From NCBI RefSeq assembly GCF_003478995.1, contig NZ_QUGI01000006.1, positions 141,013 to 205,012 on the forward strand: DNA of 64,000 nt, given 5' to 3'. A program made the position numbers and the translations under genes. The first letter of the stretch is position 1, and the number at the start of each line of letters is the position of its first letter. The notes beneath the pieces were generated by a model. The model saw nothing but the letters and a program-made list of their open reading frames with translations. It made no database searches and was not told the origin of the DNA. This stretch comes from Pseudoflavonifractor sp. AF19-9AC (GTDB lineage Bacteria > Bacillota > Clostridia > Oscillospirales > Oscillospiraceae). Positions 60,676-64,000 of the stretch are shown piece after piece.

Positions 60676-62421
60676 ATGTTTCGGAGTATGAATCGGATTC
60701 TGTGTTGGACAAAGGGGTACCACAGACGGCTGTATCTCGGAAGCCTCTGTTCGTTTCTTGCCACCTGGGCCGCCGCCGGGCCGGTGATGCTGGCGGCCTG
60801 GGCCCTTGGGCTGGTCATCGAGAGCGCCCAGGAGGGGACGGCGCTGGACGCCAGGCTTCCCTGGCTGTGCCTGGGCGGGATCATCCTGCTGATCGTTTTG
60901 CGCTTCGTGTGTGCTTACTGGAAAAACCGGCTCCAGGAGAGTATCGGAACAGAGCGGGCGGCGCAGCAGAGACTGGAACTTGGTGACCTGCTCAAACGGG
61001 TTTCCTTGGGGTATTTCTCCAAGAATAACCTGGGCGACATTCTGGCTGCTCTGACTACGGAACTGAGTACCCTGGAGCTGCAAAGCATGAAGATGGTGGA
61101 TGCAGTCATCAACGGCTATCTGCAGGTACTGGTCATCGTTTTGTGCATGGCGTTCTTCTGCCCGGAGGCGGCGCTGGTGGCAGTGGTGGGCGTGCTGCTG
61201 TCCGCCTTTGCCCTCCGCGGCATCGGGCGGCAGAGTGCCCGCACCGCTCCGGTGGGACATCGGGCCCAAGAGGCATTGTCCGGGGCGGCCATTGAGTACA
61301 TCCATGGCCTTTCGGTGGTCAAATCCTTTGGCCAGGAGGGGGTGTCCTCCCAGCGTTTTTTTGAGGCATGCCGGGCCAATAAGGACATCCGTATCAAAAA
61401 CGAGTTTGGCTTTGTGCCCTGGAACTGCCTGCACCTGTTTTCTCTGAAGGCCGCAGCTGTTGGCCTGGTGCTCACCGCCGGCTGGCAGACTATGAACGGA
61501 ACCTTGGAGCTGCCGGTGCTCCTGATGGCTGCCATGTTCTCCTTCACGATCTTCGGCAGTGTGGAGTCCATCAACGACGCTGCCCATATCCTTTCTGTCA
61601 CCGACTCGGTGCTGGACCGTCTGGAAGAACTGGAGGGAACGGAACTGCCGGATCAGGATGGGAAAGACATCTCTCTGGAGCGTTACGACGTCTGCTTCGA
61701 CCATGTCTCCTTCGGTTACGAGACACGGGAGGTGATCCACGATGTTTCCTTCCAGCTGCCGCAAAACAGCGCCACCGCCATTGTAGGGCCGTCTGGCAGC
61801 GGGAAGAGCACCCTCTGCGCACTGCTGGCCCGGTTTTATGATGTGGATCAGGGACGCATCACCGTGGGCGGCTATGACATCCGGAAGATGACCTGCGACA
61901 GCCTTTTACGCAACATTGCTATGGTATTTCAGAATGTGTATCTGTTCCACGACACCATCCGCAATAACATCCGTTTTGGCCGTCCGGATGCTGCCGAGAA
62001 GGATGTGATCGCCGCGGCCAAAGCGGCCCGCTGCCATGACTTCATCATGGCGCTGCCCCAAGGGTACGACACCATGGTGGGAGAAGGCGGCTCCAACCTT
62101 TCCGGTGGAGAAAAGCAGCGCATTTCCATTGCCCGGTGTCTTCTGAAAGACGCCCCCATTGTCATTCTGGACGAGGCCACCGCCAGCGTGGACCCGGAGA
62201 ATGAGCATGAGATCCAGGAGGCGCTCTCTGCTCTGGTGCGGGGAAAGACTATCATCACCATCGCCCACCGTCTGGCTACGATCCAAAACGCAGACCGGAT
62301 TTTAGTGGTGGAGGATGGCCGCATTGCTCAGCATGGCACCCATCAGGAGCTGATGAGCCAAGAGGGAACTTACCGGAACTTTATCGAGATCCGACAGCGG
62401 GCTGAGGGCTGGCGGATATAA
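60676..62421 (+). CDS. ABC half-transporter, second subunit of pair 3
   Basis: A 581-residue exporter-fold ABC protein with KRVSLGYFSKNNLGDILAA, the loop of the other second subunits. Walker A GPSGSGKST, LSGGEKQRIS and VILDEATASVD. ATG at 60676 with AAAGGAGGCTTGACG; two bases separate it from the partner stop. Likely YbtQ/IrtB-like role in the heterodimer. Confidence 0.88.
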   Translation: MFRSMNRILCWTKGYHRRLYLGSLCSFLATWAAAGPVMLAAWALGLVIESAQEGTALDARLPWLCLGGIILLIVLRFVCAYWKNRLQESIGTERAAQQRLELGDLLKRVSLGYFSKNNLGDILAALTTELSTLELQSMKMVDAVINGYLQVLVIVLCMAFFCPEAALVAVVGVLLSAFALRGIGRQSARTAPVGHRAQEALSGAAIEYIHGLSVVKSFGQEGVSSQRFFEACRANKDIRIKNEFGFVPWNCLHLFSLKAAAVGLVLTAGWQTMNGTLELPVLLMAAMFSFTIFGSVESINDAAHILSVTDSVLDRLEELEGTELPDQDGKDISLERYDVCFDHVSFGYETREVIHDVSFQLPQNSATAIVGPSGSGKSTLCALLARFYDVDQGRITVGGYDIRKMTCDSLLRNIAMVFQNVYLFHDTIRNNIRFGRPDAAEKDVIAAAKAARCHDFIMALPQGYDTMVGEGGSNLSGGEKQRISIARCLLKDAPIVILDEATASVDPENEHEIQEALSALVRGKTIITIAHRLATIQNADRILVVEDGRIAQHGTHQELMSQEGTYRNFIEIRQRAEGWRI

Positions 62422-62425
62422 AATA

Positions 62426-62461
62426 AGTATGTGGGGAGGCAGATCTGCCTCCCCACATACT
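62426..62461. terminator. bidirectional terminator
   Basis: An 18-base perfect stem without loop (62426-62443 with 62444-62461), followed by GTTTT, between convergent ABC pair 3 and AraC C. Confidence 0.9.
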
Positions 62462-62495
62462 GTTTTGGAATGATTCTTTGGATTTTGGCTTTGTA

Positions 62496-63461
62496 TCACT
62501 TTCGCTTTGCCATTTTCCTGTACTCCAGCGGGAGCAAGCCGGTGCTTCTTCGAAACAGTTCCGCAAACCGGCTGGATGTAGAATATCCTATCGTTTGAGC
62601 AATCTGACCAATTTGCAGATCGGTATGAGCCAGCAGATATTCTGCCTGACTCATGCGGCGCTGCTGTATATACTCTTTGATCGTGCAGCCATAGACCTTC
62701 TTGAAGCTGCTTTTGAGTTTTGTCGTACCCATGCAGGCGATTTGCGCCAGACGTTCTATGGGTACTTCACCAGCATAATGATCACTCAAATAGGCCGCTA
62801 CGGTTTGAATCCGTTCCAAATCCTGAGAAGCCAGTTTGTGATCTGAAACTGAACGCTTTTTTTGATATTCAACCACAAGAGAGAGCGCCTCGGCTACCTT
62901 GCTCTCATAATAGAGTTTGGCTGCAATTCCGGTTCCACGGTAGCTCTGTAGTTCTGATAGAAGCCGGTACATTTCCGGGAACTCTGTTGTTTGGTCGATT
63001 TCCCGAAAAGCCTCGATGGGATTCAGATATTCTTCCGGATACTGTTTTTTCAGATAATCCTCATAATATGCGGGGGTGATCTCGATGCCGATGGATCGAA
63101 CCGGTATATTTTTGTGGACGATTACTTGATATGGCTTGTATCCGCCCACATAGGTTTTGATGCATCCGGCTGACAACCGGCGATACGGCGACAACTCTTC
63201 ACCGGAGATAGAATCGTAACGGGTAATACTGAGACATTCCGGGAGATCAAATTCCAGCATAAAATCCTTATTGAAAGAGAAGTTGTGTATCTTGATGTCG
63301 AATAGATCCCTTTGTCCGTAGGTCCAATAGGAACCTTCGCCAACTTCCGGAGATAGTTTCCAGCAAAGCCCCAGAGGACCATATTGATCATTATCTGGTG
63401 CAGGCACAAAACCGTGCTTTTTCAGTAATGGCGCATAGTATTGCTCGATGATACCGGTCAT
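62496..63461 (-). CDS. AraC-family regulator C
   Basis: A 321-residue regulator with a longer, different sensor (LCWKLSPEVGEGSYWTYGQRD) and a double HTH (IERLAQIACMGTTKLKSSFKKVYG; IAQTIGYSTSSRFAELFRR). It begins at ATG 63461, with GGGAGG 13 bases upstream; TTG 63491 is an alternative. It is divergent from S component 3 and probably controls it. Confidence 0.83.
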   Translation of the reverse strand: MTGIIEQYYAPLLKKHGFVPAPDNDQYGPLGLCWKLSPEVGEGSYWTYGQRDLFDIKIHNFSFNKDFMLEFDLPECLSITRYDSISGEELSPYRRLSAGCIKTYVGGYKPYQVIVHKNIPVRSIGIEITPAYYEDYLKKQYPEEYLNPIEAFREIDQTTEFPEMYRLLSELQSYRGTGIAAKLYYESKVAEALSLVVEYQKKRSVSDHKLASQDLERIQTVAAYLSDHYAGEVPIERLAQIACMGTTKLKSSFKKVYGCTIKEYIQQRRMSQAEYLLAHTDLQIGQIAQTIGYSTSSRFAELFRRSTGLLPLEYRKMAKRK

Positions 63462-63539
63462 TACAATAGATACGCCTCCCTTGTTTTGCAATGATTAGAC
63501 GAATTTTAGAAATGATAGGACGAACCTCGCTCCAAACGA

Positions 63540-63594
63540 TTGAAAGTAGGTTGTGCATGGTGTAATTATATATAACGGTTAGCCACATCTAACC
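63540..63594 (+). promoter_or_regulatory. promoter and DtxR-type operator of ECF module 3
   Basis: TTGAAA (63540-63545), 17-base spacer, TAATTA (63563-63568), and then the box GGTTAGCCACATCTAACC (63577-63594). Confidence 0.75.
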
Positions 63595-63650
63595 AAAGGA
63601 TAGCATACCTATCCCATAAAGTCAACGCATTACAAAATAGGAGGATCAAC

Positions 63651-63989
63651 ATGAACAACCGAATCAATCCCGCAAAAAAGGGCCTCACTGTCAAAGATCT
63701 TGTGACGACCGGCATTTTCAGCGCAATTTTCTTGGTGTTTACCCTAATCGGCAGTATTTTATTCGCGCCAAACCCGGTTTTGACATTCTATATGCCGATG
63801 GGCGCAGCCCTGCTGTGTGGTCCCGTGTATCTTCTGATGATCGCTAAGGTGCAGAAGCGGTGGAGTGTCACCATTCTTGGCATCGTTATGGGAATCATCT
63901 GGTTTGTTACCGGAATGCACTGGGCCTTTTCTTTAGGCTATATCGGGATGGGAATCATTGCGGATCTGGTGGCTGGTGCGGGACATTAA
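63651..63989 (+). CDS. ECF S component 3, apparently frameshifted
   Basis: The frame encodes 112 residues starting GLTVKDLVTTGIFSAIFLVF-like sequence after a short basic N-terminus, with KVQKRWSVTI in place of KVPKTGA, and closing IIADLVAGAGH. Normal family members are about 195 residues. After the stop, the +1-shifted frame reads RSYS, continuing GHYRSF-like sequence of S component 2 (CSHYRSF). One missing base at about 63985 would explain it. The rest lies outside the window. ATG at 63651 has GGAGGATC. Confidence 0.7.
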   Translation: MNNRINPAKKGLTVKDLVTTGIFSAIFLVFTLIGSILFAPNPVLTFYMPMGAALLCGPVYLLMIAKVQKRWSVTILGIVMGIIWFVTGMHWAFSLGYIGMGIIADLVAGAGH

Positions 63990-64000
63990 GGTCATACTCA

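Noticed and set aside
49082..63989. Siderophore biosynthesis cluster
   Set aside because: No NRPS, PKS, NIS synthetase or carrier-protein genes are in the window; only regulators, transporters and tailoring or degrading enzymes are.
1..64000. CRISPR array, tRNA or rRNA genes
   Set aside because: No regularly spaced short repeats, cloverleaf or rRNA core sequences were seen on either strand by reading.

Overview
The window is bacterial chromosome from a GC-rich, low-tRNA-density stretch of a Gram-positive anaerobe, most likely a gut Clostridia of the Oscillospiraceae/Flavonifractor-Lawsonibacter type. This is inferred from strong GGAGG ribosome sites, OPT and PepD peptide genes, ECF transporters, large serine recombinases and DUF3793/DUF6110 families; no rRNA or tRNA gene is visible, so the assignment is not proven.

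Layout. 1-10.8 kb: core-like plus-strand genes (GT4 glycosyltransferase, zinc-ribbon membrane protein, ABC-2 ATPase and permease, OPT transporter, PqqD-like protein, PepD dipeptidase). 10.8-13.6 kb: a MerR/unknown gene pair and an AT-richer sigma factor with its membrane partner. 13.6-22.7 kb: a mobile accessory region with a terminator-bearing direct repeat, KilA-N, tyrosine phosphatase, DUF1016 and metallophosphoesterase genes, two intact serine recombinases plus one broken by an in-frame stop, and an unexplained structured non-coding stretch. 22.8-26.3 kb: P1B-type ATPase operon with DUF6110 and a 26-residue membrane peptide, then an AraC regulator.

26.4-64.0 kb is a metal-homeostasis island. 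A DtxR-family regulator (27.7 kb) sits beside eleven near-identical 18-bp operators (RGTTAG-N6-CTAACY) placed before DUF3793-flavodoxin, dtxR itself, a methyltransferase-HMA protein operon, two heterodimeric exporter-fold ABC systems (29.6-33.1 and 34.7-38.2 kb, with two divergent TetR genes between them), an LCMT-type methyltransferase operon, a ZIP permease, a Dps-like ferritin and three ECF transporter S-component genes. A separate zinc block (42.3-46.4 kb: Fur/Zur, small Cys/His protein, ZnuA, ZnuC, ZnuB, lipoprotein) has its own palindromic operator and lies inside the island.

From 49 kb on, three related modules follow one another: AraC regulator, ECF S-T-AA transporter, methyltransferase and thiazoline-hydrolase-like enzymes, and a third ABC pair. 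The combination of AraC sensor, paired ABC half transporters and iron-type operators resembles YbtA/YbtPQ-style ferric-siderophore uptake, but with ECF transporters and tailoring enzymes and without any siderophore synthase. I read it as a scavenging system for foreign iron chelates, haem or a related metallocompound; the substrate is inference. Several relic genes (alpha/beta hydrolase, LCMT, ZIP, a frameshifted S component, an ATPase-methyltransferase fusion) show that this island is being duplicated and eroded.
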